This document shows positions 21,021 to 28,771 of a stretch of 64,000 nt of DNA, one piece after another. Numbering within the stretch: the stretch's first letter is position 1; each line of letters begins with the position of its first letter. The stretch comes from Sulfuricurvum sp. (lineage in GTDB: Bacteria; Campylobacterota; Campylobacteria; Campylobacterales; Sulfurimonadaceae). The notes beneath the pieces were generated by a model. That model made no database searches. It was given only the letters and a program-made list of their open reading frames with translations, and was not told where the DNA came from. The position numbers and the translations under genes are program-made. The stretch lies in the NCBI GenBank assembly GCA_030694265.1, contig JAUXYP010000001.1, forward strand, positions 434,001 to 498,000, in the 5' to 3' direction.

Positions 21021-21584
21021 ATGAGTAAGACATTAATGAGATTTACGGGTGTTGGCGGTCAAGGTGTTCTTCTTGCGGGTGAGATTTTTGCAGCTGCAAA
21101 AATTGCATCTGGCGGTGAAGGCCTAAAGACAGCAACCTATACATCACAAGTTCGTGGTGGACCAACAGTAGTTGATATTCAGCTAGATGATCAAGAAATT
21201 TATTATCCATATGCAAATGATGGTGAAATTGGTTTTATGCTTTCAGTTGCTAATGTTTCTTATAACTCATTCAAAGATGGTGTTCAACCTGGTGGAATCA
21301 TTGTTGTTGATCCTAACCTTGTCCACCCAACGGATGAAGATCGTAAAATGTGGAAGATCTTCGAGATTCCAATTATTACTATCGCTAAAGAAGAAGTAGG
21401 AAATGTAATTACTCAATCCGTTGTTGCACTTGCTATTGCAAACACGATGATGAATGCACTTGATAAGAAAATTCTTGTTGATACAATGCTTTCAAAAGTA
21501 CCTGCAAAGGTTCATGCGGCTAACTTAAAAGCTTATGACCTAGGCGAAAAATACGCCAAAGAAGCTATGGCTAAAATGGCATAA
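21021..21584 (+). CDS. oorC: 2-oxoglutarate:acceptor oxidoreductase, gamma subunit
   Basis: 187 residues of the gamma (domain III) type, with the opening FTGVGGQGVLLAGEI and the VRGGPTVVDIQL block. It closes the oorDABC set. AAGGAGAG precedes the ATG. A strong hairpin terminator follows immediately, so the cluster that begins with mdh probably ends here. Confidence 0.95.
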   Translation: MSKTLMRFTGVGGQGVLLAGEIFAAAKIASGGEGLKTATYTSQVRGGPTVVDIQLDDQEIYYPYANDGEIGFMLSVANVSYNSFKDGVQPGGIIVVDPNLVHPTDEDRKMWKIFEIPIITIAKEEVGNVITQSVVALAIANTMMNALDKKILVDTMLSKVPAKVHAANLKAYDLGEKYAKEAMAKMA

Positions 21585-21587
21585 TTC

Positions 21588-21615
21588 TTTTCCGCTCTTG
21601 CGGAAAATTATTCTT
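21588..21615 (+). terminator. Rho-independent terminator after oorC
   Basis: TTTTCCGC (21588-21595), loop TCTT, GCGGAAAA (21600-21607), then TTATTCTTC. A perfect eight-base stem that starts three bases after the oorC stop and ends the TCA transcription unit. Confidence 0.8.
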
Positions 21616-21724
21616 CACTTATTCCTGCACTTTTCTTTTTTATAAAACTACTATAGTCACAATGTTCATCTAATTATTAATGTTCGATTAGATACTCTTT
21701 CGTAAATGATACCAAGGAGTTAAT

Positions 21725-22021
21725 ATGAATAAATTTGATGCTTTATTCGAGGATGAAGACGATATTTTTGGAGGCTCTCCAAAGTCGAAATATTGGGATA
21801 TTTCAAACCAAATCAGTAAAGATTTGATGCAAGCTGAATTTGATGATGTTATTATGCGTCTCGCTGTTATGGAAAAAATGCTTATGCAAACCCACGACGA
21901 AGAGATGCTTGATCAAATTATTAAAAATTATTACTTTGAAAATATGGATGAGATTGAAGTGTTAAAAAAGAGCATGTATATGGAACTCGCAGGAAAGCTT
22001 ATATATCGGCTTGCTGACTAA
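21725..22021 (+). CDS. Small acidic hypothetical protein
   Basis: 98 residues, not recognised. The N-terminus is very acidic (LFEDEDDIF), and the remainder is predicted helical with many Met, Asp and Glu residues and no cysteine, signal peptide or membrane segment, so it should be cytosolic. CAAGGAG at good spacing before the ATG supports expression. It lies alone between the oorC terminator and the RNase P RNA gene. A regulatory or protein-binding role is possible but nothing in the sequence shows it. Confidence 0.7.
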   Translation: MNKFDALFEDEDDIFGGSPKSKYWDISNQISKDLMQAEFDDVIMRLAVMEKMLMQTHDEEMLDQIIKNYYFENMDEIEVLKKSMYMELAGKLIYRLAD

Positions 22022-22040
22022 ATCTTAATCATATATCCTT

Positions 22041-22046
22041 TATAAT
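22041..22046 (+). promoter_or_regulatory. rnpB promoter -10 box
   Basis: A perfect TATAAT six bases before the predicted 5' end of RNase P RNA at 22052, as expected for a stable RNA promoter. No clear -35 hexamer is visible. Confidence 0.75.
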
Positions 22047-22051
22047 ACGAT

Positions 22052-22378
22052 AGGTACACAGGTGATAGCTTGGACATTATGTTCAAGAGGAAAGTCCGGG
22101 CTGCTGTAGGACACGGTTCCATCTAACTGATGGCCATGGTAACATGAGGGACAGTGCAACAGAGAGTAGACCGCCTTCTATTTATAGAAGGTGAGGGTGA
22201 AACGGTGGGGTAAGAGCCCACCAGTCTCATAGGTAACTATGAGAGCTATGTAAACCCAACCGCGCAGCAAGAAACAGATGGTTAGCGTCCTACATCGCTA
22301 TTGTTTCGCTAGAGGCTCTGAGTGATCAGAGCAGTAGATTAATTATCACTAATCCAGAACCCGGCTTATTGTGTGCCT
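22052..22378 (+). ncRNA. rnpB: RNase P RNA (bacterial type A)
   Basis: The catalytic RNA of RNase P, which matures tRNA 5' ends. Universal blocks are visible in order: GAGGAAAGTCCGGGC (near 22089), a variant of the ACAGNRA-GACCGCC segment (near 22158-22174), GGTGAGGGTGAAACGGTGGGGTAAGAG in pieces (near 22189-22218), GTAAACCCAACCG (near 22250) and AGAACCCGGCTTA (near 22356). The P1 helix is AGGTACACA (22052-22060) paired with TGTGTGCCT (22370-22378), which fixes both ends to about 327 bases. A TATAAT lies six bases upstream. The stretch 22379-22441 holds no clear terminator hairpin that I can see. Confidence 0.95.
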
Positions 22379-22441
22379 AACTCGTTAAAACCGACTATTT
22401 ATGGGCTTTGCAGGGCTTCTTTTTAAGAGAGTGTGCCTTAA

Positions 22442-22573
22442 TTAGTTATCTTTGTCTTTAGAACCTTTTAATATAGAAAAAATCCCACCCGCAAAAGTAT
22501 CTACATCAAGTAAAAGACCAACAACAAAAGCAGCAATGATGGCTAAACCAATAGCTAACGTACTCATATCCAT
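22442..22573 (-). CDS. 43-residue single-span membrane protein
   Basis: From the ATG at 22573, with AAAGGG at proper spacing, the product has 43 residues: a short Met-rich start, one hydrophobic helix (about 5-24, ending AAFVVGLLLDV), a glycine-rich turn and a lysine/aspartate tail. A longer frame to 22624 has no ribosome-binding site. The orientation is opposite to its neighbours and convergent with rnpB. The function is unknown; small proteins of this type often attach to larger membrane complexes, but no partner can be named here. Confidence 0.55.
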   Translation of the reverse strand: MDMSTLAIGLAIIAAFVVGLLLDVDTFAGGIFSILKGSKDKDN

Positions 22574-22742
22574 AATAAACCCTTTGTATTTATTTAAGTT
22601 AGTATAACATATTTTGATAATCATTTAAATATTTATGTAGGCAATTTTGGAATGACTCTAGAAAAATATTAAGGTACGTTTAACATGAAGGCAATTACAA
22701 TGTAAAAGACGCAGAGATAGAAAAAAAATCAAAGGAAAACAT

Positions 22743-23129
22743 ATGCAGATGTCAAAAGTTATTTTATCATTCGTGTTGAGCATAACCCTATTTGCTCAAG
22801 TTTCATGGGCTCAAATGGCTTCTACAGAGGCAGTTTTATCACCATCAATGTCGGTATCTACCCATGAAAAAGTGAATCAATTCATCGCTCGTGATGATGT
22901 TGCCAAAACATTTGAACAAATGGGTGTCGATTCTAAAATGGTCGAGAAAAGAATTGCTATGATGAGCGATGAAGAGATATCGACAATCTCTTCTAAAATT
23001 GATACATTACCGGCAGGTGGTGATTTTGGAGGTATTGTCGGTGCGGTTGTTTTTGTTTTTATTGTTTTATTAATTACTGACATTCTCGGATTGACAAAAG
23101 TTTTTGGCTTCACTCGTCCAATTCGTTAG
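22743..23129 (+). CDS. PA2779-family small membrane protein
   Basis: 128 residues. A signal peptide (about 1-23, ending SWA) leads a helical domain with ARDDVAKTFEQMGVD and AMMSDEEISTISSKID, then PAGGD and a C-terminal membrane helix (about 98-118) ending ITDILGLTKVFGFT. This pattern matches the family named after Pseudomonas PA2779, always seen next to a PA2778-type cysteine peptidase, as it is here. The function of the pair is not established to my knowledge. AAAGGAAAAC precedes the ATG. The peptidase-like gene begins one base after the stop. Confidence 0.75.
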   Translation: MQMSKVILSFVLSITLFAQVSWAQMASTEAVLSPSMSVSTHEKVNQFIARDDVAKTFEQMGVDSKMVEKRIAMMSDEEISTISSKIDTLPAGGDFGGIVGAVVFVFIVLLITDILGLTKVFGFTRPIR

Positions 23130-23130
23130 C

Positions 23131-24084
23131 GTGCTTTTAAAAAACACCATTTTTTGGGCATATGCCATAGTTGCCTTGATAGTGGCAACGGGGTGTACCC
23201 CGAAAGATCCTCTCCCGTCTGGTAGCCATTACTCTTCATCTACACTAAGCGTTCCTTTTGTTCCACCCCGTTCTAAGCTGTGTGGTTCAACATCCATTGA
23301 GATGGTTTCATTGTATTGGCAATCCAAAACGTCTTATATTCCACAACTATCAGTTGAGGAACTTGATGGACTGACATTGATTCCTGAAAAAGGCGGTACA
23401 CTGCAGATTGAACTGGTTTCAGCTGCACGGGCAAATGGCTTGATTGTGTATCCGTTAGAACCAACATTTGAGGCACTTTTTTCAGAACTCTCAGAGGATC
23501 ATCCTGTCATTGTATTGGTAAATCGTAGTTTTTCATGGCATCCACTTTGGCATTATGCCCCTGTGACTGGTTTTGATGATGAAAAGAGAGCCGTCTTGAG
23601 CCATTTCTCAGATCAAGAAAATGAAGCAATAGCTATTGGAACTTTTGCGGCACTGTGGAAACGAAGCAATAATTGGGGAGTTGTTCTGCTTCCTCCCGAT
23701 AAATTGCCAGCATCGGCCTCATCGAAAACATTTCTACGCGCTGCGTATGCGTTTGAAAAAACAGGGAAGGTGAGGGAAGCTATTATCGCTTATAAGAGTG
23801 CTCTTTTACGTTGGCCTGAGGATACAGACATTCTTTTTGCATTGGCAAATGCTTATTATAATTCGTCAAATCTTGCGAAAGCAGAGGAGAGCTATCGTAA
23901 GCTCTTATCACTTAATCCGTCACATCTTCTCGCTATTAATAATTTAGCGGTACTCTTGTGCCATACGGGCAGGTCTAAAGAAGCATTAAGTGTGCTAAAT
24001 AAAGCCATAACTGATGATACCCAAATGCAATCGATTTTAAAAAATACACGAGAAGAAATTGGGATGGGTTGTAGCCAAATTTAA
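23131..24084 (+). CDS. PA2778-family C39-like peptidase / TPR lipoprotein
   Basis: 317 residues from GTG 23131; an alternative TTG at 23104 lies inside the previous gene and would spoil the signal. The N-terminus is a lipoprotein signal ending VATGC, with the lipidated Cys near residue 22. A papain-like C39 domain follows: the catalytic Cys in SKLCGSTSIEM, a His in HPLWHYAPVTGF and an Asp in the same strand. The last third (about 205-315) contains TPR repeats (AAYAFEKTGKVREAIIAYKSAL and similar). It would face the periplasm. Such peptidases cleave or bind glycine-type leaders or act as scaffolds, but no substrate is visible. It is paired with the PA2779-type gene upstream. Confidence 0.72.
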   Translation: MLLKNTIFWAYAIVALIVATGCTPKDPLPSGSHYSSSTLSVPFVPPRSKLCGSTSIEMVSLYWQSKTSYIPQLSVEELDGLTLIPEKGGTLQIELVSAARANGLIVYPLEPTFEALFSELSEDHPVIVLVNRSFSWHPLWHYAPVTGFDDEKRAVLSHFSDQENEAIAIGTFAALWKRSNNWGVVLLPPDKLPASASSKTFLRAAYAFEKTGKVREAIIAYKSALLRWPEDTDILFALANAYYNSSNLAKAEESYRKLLSLNPSHLLAINNLAVLLCHTGRSKEALSVLNKAITDDTQMQSILKNTREEIGMGCSQI

Positions 24085-24087
24085 GTT

Positions 24088-25599
24088 TTACTTTCTTTTA
24101 CGATCCCATAAACTATGAGGCATGTGCCAGAAGGACTCATGAGGTTTTCCATCGTAAATGTCTTGATAATACTCTTTTTCATGAGTATGCATCGCTTTAC
24201 GTATTTTATTGACTTTACCAATCTCTCTTTCGATTGGGGCTTTTAGAACGCAGCATTCCCCATCGGTTAATTCACCGTTAAATCGATCTTCATCAAACGT
24301 TTTCCCCAAATACTGAACAATATAGCGTAAATCACGCTCTGCATTTCCTAAACAGCTCGTAGCTCCGGGTGAGGGGGTCATGTTGAAGATAATTCCATTT
24401 CCTGTGTTGATAGATGCTTCGCCAAGGATGAGTTTACGCTCATTTTTATCAATTACTTGAGGACGAACACCGCCAAAGCCTGTGGCGTATTTAAATTCTG
24501 AGAGCTGGAGAGAAGGGACAATTTTTTTGGCATCAATGAGGAATAAACGCTTATTGATAAGAGGAACTTCAAATAAAAAATTGCGAAAAATGTAATTACG
24601 GATATCGGAATCTTTGAGAAGTTTCCATAGGGCGGATACAACTTTGCCATCGAGCTTGAGTGTTTTCCAGAAGTCCAGATAGGTGCCGCTTTTATACCGC
24701 TCTAGCTTTGGCAAAACGAGGGCTGTTGGACCAAAACGGGTATTACCCTGTGCCAATACATCAGGATCTCCATGCAGTGCCGCAAACGGCAATTTTGGAT
24801 TTTGGATCATGTACACTTTTCCATTAAGCATTTTTTGATTCGTAATGTAAAAACTTCCGGCCATCGGCAAACATGCATAGTTAAGACCGTGTCCCATCTT
24901 GTGCGCTAAAAATAAACTGTGCGCTCCGGCATCAACCACCACAAAGTCAGCATCGTAGGATGCATCTGCGGTGGTTACGGTATAGCCTCTGGTTGAACTT
25001 TTTTCTATTTTTAACACTTGAGAATTTAAAAACAGTTCTACGGAGGTATTAGGTTCTTTCATCGCATTTTCAATCAACGATTTGGACATTTTTCCATAAT
25101 CGACGGTTGTCCATTGTCCTTGTGCCCCAATACCCACAATGTTCTCAGGTCGTTCATTCCCATACACATCGTAAACGACACGCGGTTCTAGCTTTTTGAG
25201 TTTTTCTTTGTCCCATACTTCTAAATATGGAAACAATTGTGAAAACTCTTCATATCGGTGTAACAAAAACTCAACTTCTTCGTCACCTACACCCAATGCC
25301 ATTTTTTGATGAGAAAAAATAATTTCATTTTGATATCCATGGGCAAGGCAGTACTTCTCTACCATTTTTGCGGTACGCTTAGTAATCGCTGCTTTTGGAA
25401 GAGTATAGTTGGTTTCGATGTCACCTACATGGATGGTTTGGGAATTACTGGTTCCTTTGGAATTTAGGGTTGCAATTGCCTCATATTTTTCGACAATTGC
25501 AATTTTTTCGATATTGGTATAGCGTGCTAATTCATATGCCAATGCCGCACCGGAGATACCGGCTCCAATAATTAAGACATCATAATGGTGCTTTGTCAT
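24088..25599 (-). CDS. mqo: Malate:quinone oxidoreductase
   Basis: 503 residues from the ATG at 25599, which has AAGGA five bases upstream; a second ATG six bases earlier sits directly on that site. This membrane-associated flavoenzyme oxidises malate to oxaloacetate and reduces the quinone pool. The FAD-binding motif G-A-G-I-S-G is close to the N-terminus, with SKGTSNSQTIHVGDIETNY, and a C-terminal FNMTPSPGATSCLGNAERD block that closes the FAD site. The Campylobacterota type of Mqo is long (about 450-500) and divergent from the E. coli form. It is divergent from gltA, and convergent with the PA2778-type gene with a three-base gap. L-2-hydroxyglutarate oxidase is related, but the length and the neighbour gltA favour Mqo. 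Confidence 0.88.
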   Translation of the reverse strand: MTKHHYDVLIIGAGISGAALAYELARYTNIEKIAIVEKYEAIATLNSKGTSNSQTIHVGDIETNYTLPKAAITKRTAKMVEKYCLAHGYQNEIIFSHQKMALGVGDEEVEFLLHRYEEFSQLFPYLEVWDKEKLKKLEPRVVYDVYGNERPENIVGIGAQGQWTTVDYGKMSKSLIENAMKEPNTSVELFLNSQVLKIEKSSTRGYTVTTADASYDADFVVVDAGAHSLFLAHKMGHGLNYACLPMAGSFYITNQKMLNGKVYMIQNPKLPFAALHGDPDVLAQGNTRFGPTALVLPKLERYKSGTYLDFWKTLKLDGKVVSALWKLLKDSDIRNYIFRNFLFEVPLINKRLFLIDAKKIVPSLQLSEFKYATGFGGVRPQVIDKNERKLILGEASINTGNGIIFNMTPSPGATSCLGNAERDLRYIVQYLGKTFDEDRFNGELTDGECCVLKAPIEREIGKVNKIRKAMHTHEKEYYQDIYDGKPHESFWHMPHSLWDRKRK

Positions 25600-25695
25600 T
25601 TTCATCCTTGTTATACGTCAAAGGCATTGTAAACAGAAAATGATAGATTTAATGTTAATAAACAAATTTTTACCATTTTAATTTGATTAATTTTA

Positions 25696-25720
25696 AGGTA
25701 GATAATAATAACATCTACCT
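25696..25720. promoter_or_regulatory. Perfect inverted repeat between mqo and gltA
   Basis: AGGTAGAT (25696-25703) and ATCTACCT (25713-25720) are exact inverted repeats with a nine-base AT-rich spacer. The centres are about one helical turn or more apart (17 bases), which suits a dimeric regulator. The site lies in the 158-base divergent gap, 38 bases before the gltA ATG and about 97 bases before the mqo ATG. The regulator is unknown. Confidence 0.5.
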
Positions 25721-25757
25721 ATCTATCATTACTTGCTGTATTTAGGAGATCTCCATT

Positions 25758-27026
25758 ATGAACACGGTCACTTTAACTGATAATCGTACGGGGAAAAGTT
25801 ATGAGCTTCCTATCCTGAGCCCAACGCTTGGGCCTGATGTCATTGACGTACGTGCTTTGTATAAAGAAACGGGGATGTTTACCTATGACCCTGGGTTTAC
25901 CTCTACGGCTAGCTGTAGTTCGAGTATCACTTACATTGATGGGGACAAAGGAGAGTTGCTGTATCGCGGATATGATATATCTGATTTGGCAACCAAAAAA
26001 ACGTACATAGATGTATGTCACTTGCTCCTTACAGGAAAGCTCCCATGTGAAAGGGAACGTGCGGCATTGGATATGGAGCTGAGAAAACGTGCATTTATAC
26101 ACGAAGGGTTAAAAGGGCTTATAAATTCATTTCCGGATCGTGCACACCCCATGGCGATGATGTCCTCGGCTATTGCGGCACTTTCAACGTTTTATTTTGA
26201 GCATCTAAATGTTACAACAAGTGCAGATGCACAAGTTATGGCCAGACGGATTATTGCTAAAATACCAACATTAGCTGCTTTTACGTATCGACGTTCACTT
26301 GGGATACCTTATATTTATCCCGATATTGAGCGTTCATTCACTGAAAATTTTCTCTATATGATGCGTGCGTATCCGGGGGAGAATCTTGAAATACGGGATG
26401 TAGAAGTACGTGCATTGGATACGATATTTACGCTTCACGCAGATCACGAACAAAATGCGTCAACATCAACGGTACGTGCGGTTGCATCTACGGGAGCACA
26501 CCCTTATGCGGCAATTTCTGCAGGGATTGACGCATTATGGGGAAGAGCCCATGGCGGTGCTAATGAATCGGTTATTGCTCAATTGGAACTGATCGGACAT
26601 GAGGATAATGTAGATGCGTTTATCAAACGGGCAAAAGACCCGGAAGATGATTTTAAATTGATGGGATTCGGTCACCGTGTTTATAAGAACTTTGATCCTA
26701 GGTCGCGAATATTAAAAAAGCTGCTGGATGAGCTTAAAGATGACCTTGGCATTGATAGTAATCTTCTTAAAATTGCCAAGCGTGTGGAAGAAATTGCATT
26801 AACGGATGAGTATTTTATTCAACGTAAGCTATACCCGAATATTGATTTTTACTCAGGACTTATTTTGACTGCCTTGAAAATTCCAAAATCAATGTTTACC
26901 ATTATATTTGTGATTGGACGCAGTGTTGGTTGGATTACCCAATGGATAGAGCTTAAAAATGATACTGAAATGAAAATTGCGCGTCCAAGACAGCGTTATA
27001 CTGGCGAGTGCAAGAAAACATTATGA
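25758..27026 (+). CDS. gltA: Citrate synthase
   Basis: 422 residues, a type II hexameric citrate synthase, which condenses oxaloacetate and acetyl-CoA. Catalytic histidines are in ADHEQNASTSTVR and in GFGHRVYKNFDPR, with the catalytic Asp in the last third, and GGANESVIAQL is a further family block. AGGAGATCT precedes the ATG. The gene is divergent from mqo, which supplies oxaloacetate. Citrate synthase presence means the oxidative direction is available even if the organism can run the reductive cycle; the related ATP-citrate lyase small domain is much larger and can be excluded. Confidence 0.96.
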   Translation: MNTVTLTDNRTGKSYELPILSPTLGPDVIDVRALYKETGMFTYDPGFTSTASCSSSITYIDGDKGELLYRGYDISDLATKKTYIDVCHLLLTGKLPCERERAALDMELRKRAFIHEGLKGLINSFPDRAHPMAMMSSAIAALSTFYFEHLNVTTSADAQVMARRIIAKIPTLAAFTYRRSLGIPYIYPDIERSFTENFLYMMRAYPGENLEIRDVEVRALDTIFTLHADHEQNASTSTVRAVASTGAHPYAAISAGIDALWGRAHGGANESVIAQLELIGHEDNVDAFIKRAKDPEDDFKLMGFGHRVYKNFDPRSRILKKLLDELKDDLGIDSNLLKIAKRVEEIALTDEYFIQRKLYPNIDFYSGLILTALKIPKSMFTIIFVIGRSVGWITQWIELKNDTEMKIARPRQRYTGECKKTL

Positions 27027-27068
27027 GAATTTAGGCTGGTTAGGAGTCTCCATCGCTGTGTAATTGGA

Positions 27069-27074
27069 TATAAT
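27069..27074 (+). promoter_or_regulatory. -10 box of the CoA-binding protein / ilvA pair
   Basis: A perfect TATAAT 34 bases before the ATG at 27108, leaving a leader of about 28 bases that includes an AGGAGAG ribosome-binding site. No -35 box stands out. Confidence 0.6.
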
Positions 27075-27107
27075 AACTCATAGATACAGAATATTTAGGA
27101 GAGCTTT

Positions 27108-27539
27108 ATGGAATGTGAATTTCCGACGATTAATGCAAATAATGAAGAAATACAGTCGATTTTATCAGAAGTGAAAACAATTGCGGTACTTGGTTTATCA
27201 CCAGATTCCACCAAAGACAGTTACCGTGTTGCACAGTATTTGCAAACTGCGGGTTATACTATAATCCCTGTTTATCCAAAAGAGGACCTTATCTTAGGGG
27301 AGAAAGTGTTCCGTTCGCTTGAAGAAATTCCATTTGCGGTTGATATGGTTAATATATTTCGTAAACCTGATGCACTCAATGCGATTGTTGATTCGTGCAT
27401 GACACGTGGGGATGTGAAGGTGTTTTGGGCGCAAATTGGGGTTGTAAATAATGAGGCGGCCCTGAGAGCAGAGGATTGCGGTATGAAAGTAGTTCAAAAT
27501 CATTGCAGTATGGTCGAGCACCGTCGCATACATGGATAA
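27108..27539 (+). CDS. CoA-binding domain protein (YccU-like)
   Basis: 143 residues, consisting entirely of a Rossmann-type CoA-binding domain: VKTIAVLGLSPDSTKDSYRVA, then PVYPKEDLILGEKVFRSLEEIP and FRKPDALNAIVD. The VFWAQIGVVNNEAALRAEDCGMKVVQNHC stretch is the conserved C-terminal part, with a buried Cys. Related small proteins (YccU) bind CoA; their physiological role is not known. AGGAGAG precedes the ATG. It is nine bases before ilvA, so the two are likely co-transcribed. Confidence 0.85.
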   Translation: MECEFPTINANNEEIQSILSEVKTIAVLGLSPDSTKDSYRVAQYLQTAGYTIIPVYPKEDLILGEKVFRSLEEIPFAVDMVNIFRKPDALNAIVDSCMTRGDVKVFWAQIGVVNNEAALRAEDCGMKVVQNHCSMVEHRRIHG

Positions 27540-27548
27540 AGGGAAACG

Positions 27549-28760
27549 TTGATCGATTTAGAAGCAATATATCAAGCCAGAGAACGGATTAAAGGGGTTG
27601 TTGTTGAAACTCCTTTTTCTTTTGCCCCGCGTTTAAGTGAAGAAACAGGGTATGAAATCTATCTCAAAAAAGAAAATCTTCAAGTAACCGGTGCGTTTAA
27701 AATACGTGGTGCTTATAATAAGATTGCGACACTGGATCCCCAACAACGAGCAATGGGTGTTATCGCGGCAAGTGCCGGTAATCATGCCCAAGGCGTGGCA
27801 ATGGCTGCTAAAATGTTTCGAATAAATGCCCTTATTGTGATGCCTGAATCGACCCCGTTGACTAAAATAAACGGTGTTCGCTATTACGGTGCCCAAGTTA
27901 TTTTGCACGGAAGTAATTATGATGAAGCGTATGCCTATGCGTCCGATTATGGTAAAGAGCATTCCATGGTATTTGTCCATCCTTTTGCAGATGAAGCGGT
28001 GATTGCAGGGCAGGGTACAATTGCATTAGAGATGTTGGAATCAATGATCCATTTGGATGCCATTATTATTCCTGTAGGTGGTGGCGGACTTATATCGGGT
28101 ATGGCATCAGCTATCAAACAGTTGGCCCCTGCGATTGAAGTAATCGGTATCAGCGCTCTGGGTGCACCTGCGATGAAAGAGTCATTTGACGCTAAACGGG
28201 CGATTGACAGTACTTCGGTACGTACCATTGCCGATGGAATCGCTGTGCGTGATACATCACCTCTGACGCTTTCACATATCTTAGAAACAGTAGACCGAAT
28301 GGTTTGTGTCGATGATGAAGAGATTGCTAATGCTATTTTATTTTTGCTTGAACGGCAAAAACTTGTGGTAGAAGGGGCTGGCGCAGCAGGTGTTGCGGCC
28401 TTACTGCATAACAAGCTTCCGCATTTAAAAGGTAAAAAAGTAGGAGTTGTTCTTAGTGGCGGAAATATGGATGTTACCTTGTTGTCTATTATCATTGAAA
28501 AAGGGCTTATCAAATCCGGTAGAAAGATGAAATTGACCGTAACGCTTATTGACAAACCGGGAGCATTGATGCAATTAACCCATATGTTGCAAGAGCTGAA
28601 CGCCAATATCGTTCATATTGAATATGACCGTACCTCTACATCGTTGGCATACGGTGATGCCAATGTTACGATTCATTTGGAAACAAAAGGTGAAGAACAT
28701 CAGCAGGCAATACGTGCACTTCTTCATAAACATCGTTATCTAAATAGCGAAGAGCATTAA
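27549..28760 (+). CDS. ilvA: Threonine ammonia-lyase (IlvA) with C-terminal ACT domain
   Basis: 403 residues. Converts threonine to 2-oxobutyrate, the first step to isoleucine. The PLP lysine is K51 in TGAFKIRGAYNK; ASAGNHAQGVA and PVGGGGLISG bind the cofactor. The last 75 residues form one ACT domain (KLTVTLIDKPGAL), which often binds amino acids for feedback control. This short form has one ACT rather than the two ACT-like lobes of the E. coli enzyme. It starts with TTG at 27549, with AAAGGG upstream. IlvB and IlvN are encoded about 6 kb downstream. A catabolic TdcB-like role is possible. Confidence 0.92.
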   Translation: MIDLEAIYQARERIKGVVVETPFSFAPRLSEETGYEIYLKKENLQVTGAFKIRGAYNKIATLDPQQRAMGVIAASAGNHAQGVAMAAKMFRINALIVMPESTPLTKINGVRYYGAQVILHGSNYDEAYAYASDYGKEHSMVFVHPFADEAVIAGQGTIALEMLESMIHLDAIIIPVGGGGLISGMASAIKQLAPAIEVIGISALGAPAMKESFDAKRAIDSTSVRTIADGIAVRDTSPLTLSHILETVDRMVCVDDEEIANAILFLLERQKLVVEGAGAAGVAALLHNKLPHLKGKKVGVVLSGGNMDVTLLSIIIEKGLIKSGRKMKLTVTLIDKPGALMQLTHMLQELNANIVHIEYDRTSTSLAYGDANVTIHLETKGEEHQQAIRALLHKHRYLNSEEH

Positions 28761-28771
28761 GAGTTGTCAGA

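Noticed and set aside
22379-22441. GGGCTT direct repeat after rnpB as terminator
   Set aside because: The two copies are direct, not inverted, so they cannot form a stem; the TTCTTTTTAAG stretch alone is not enough.
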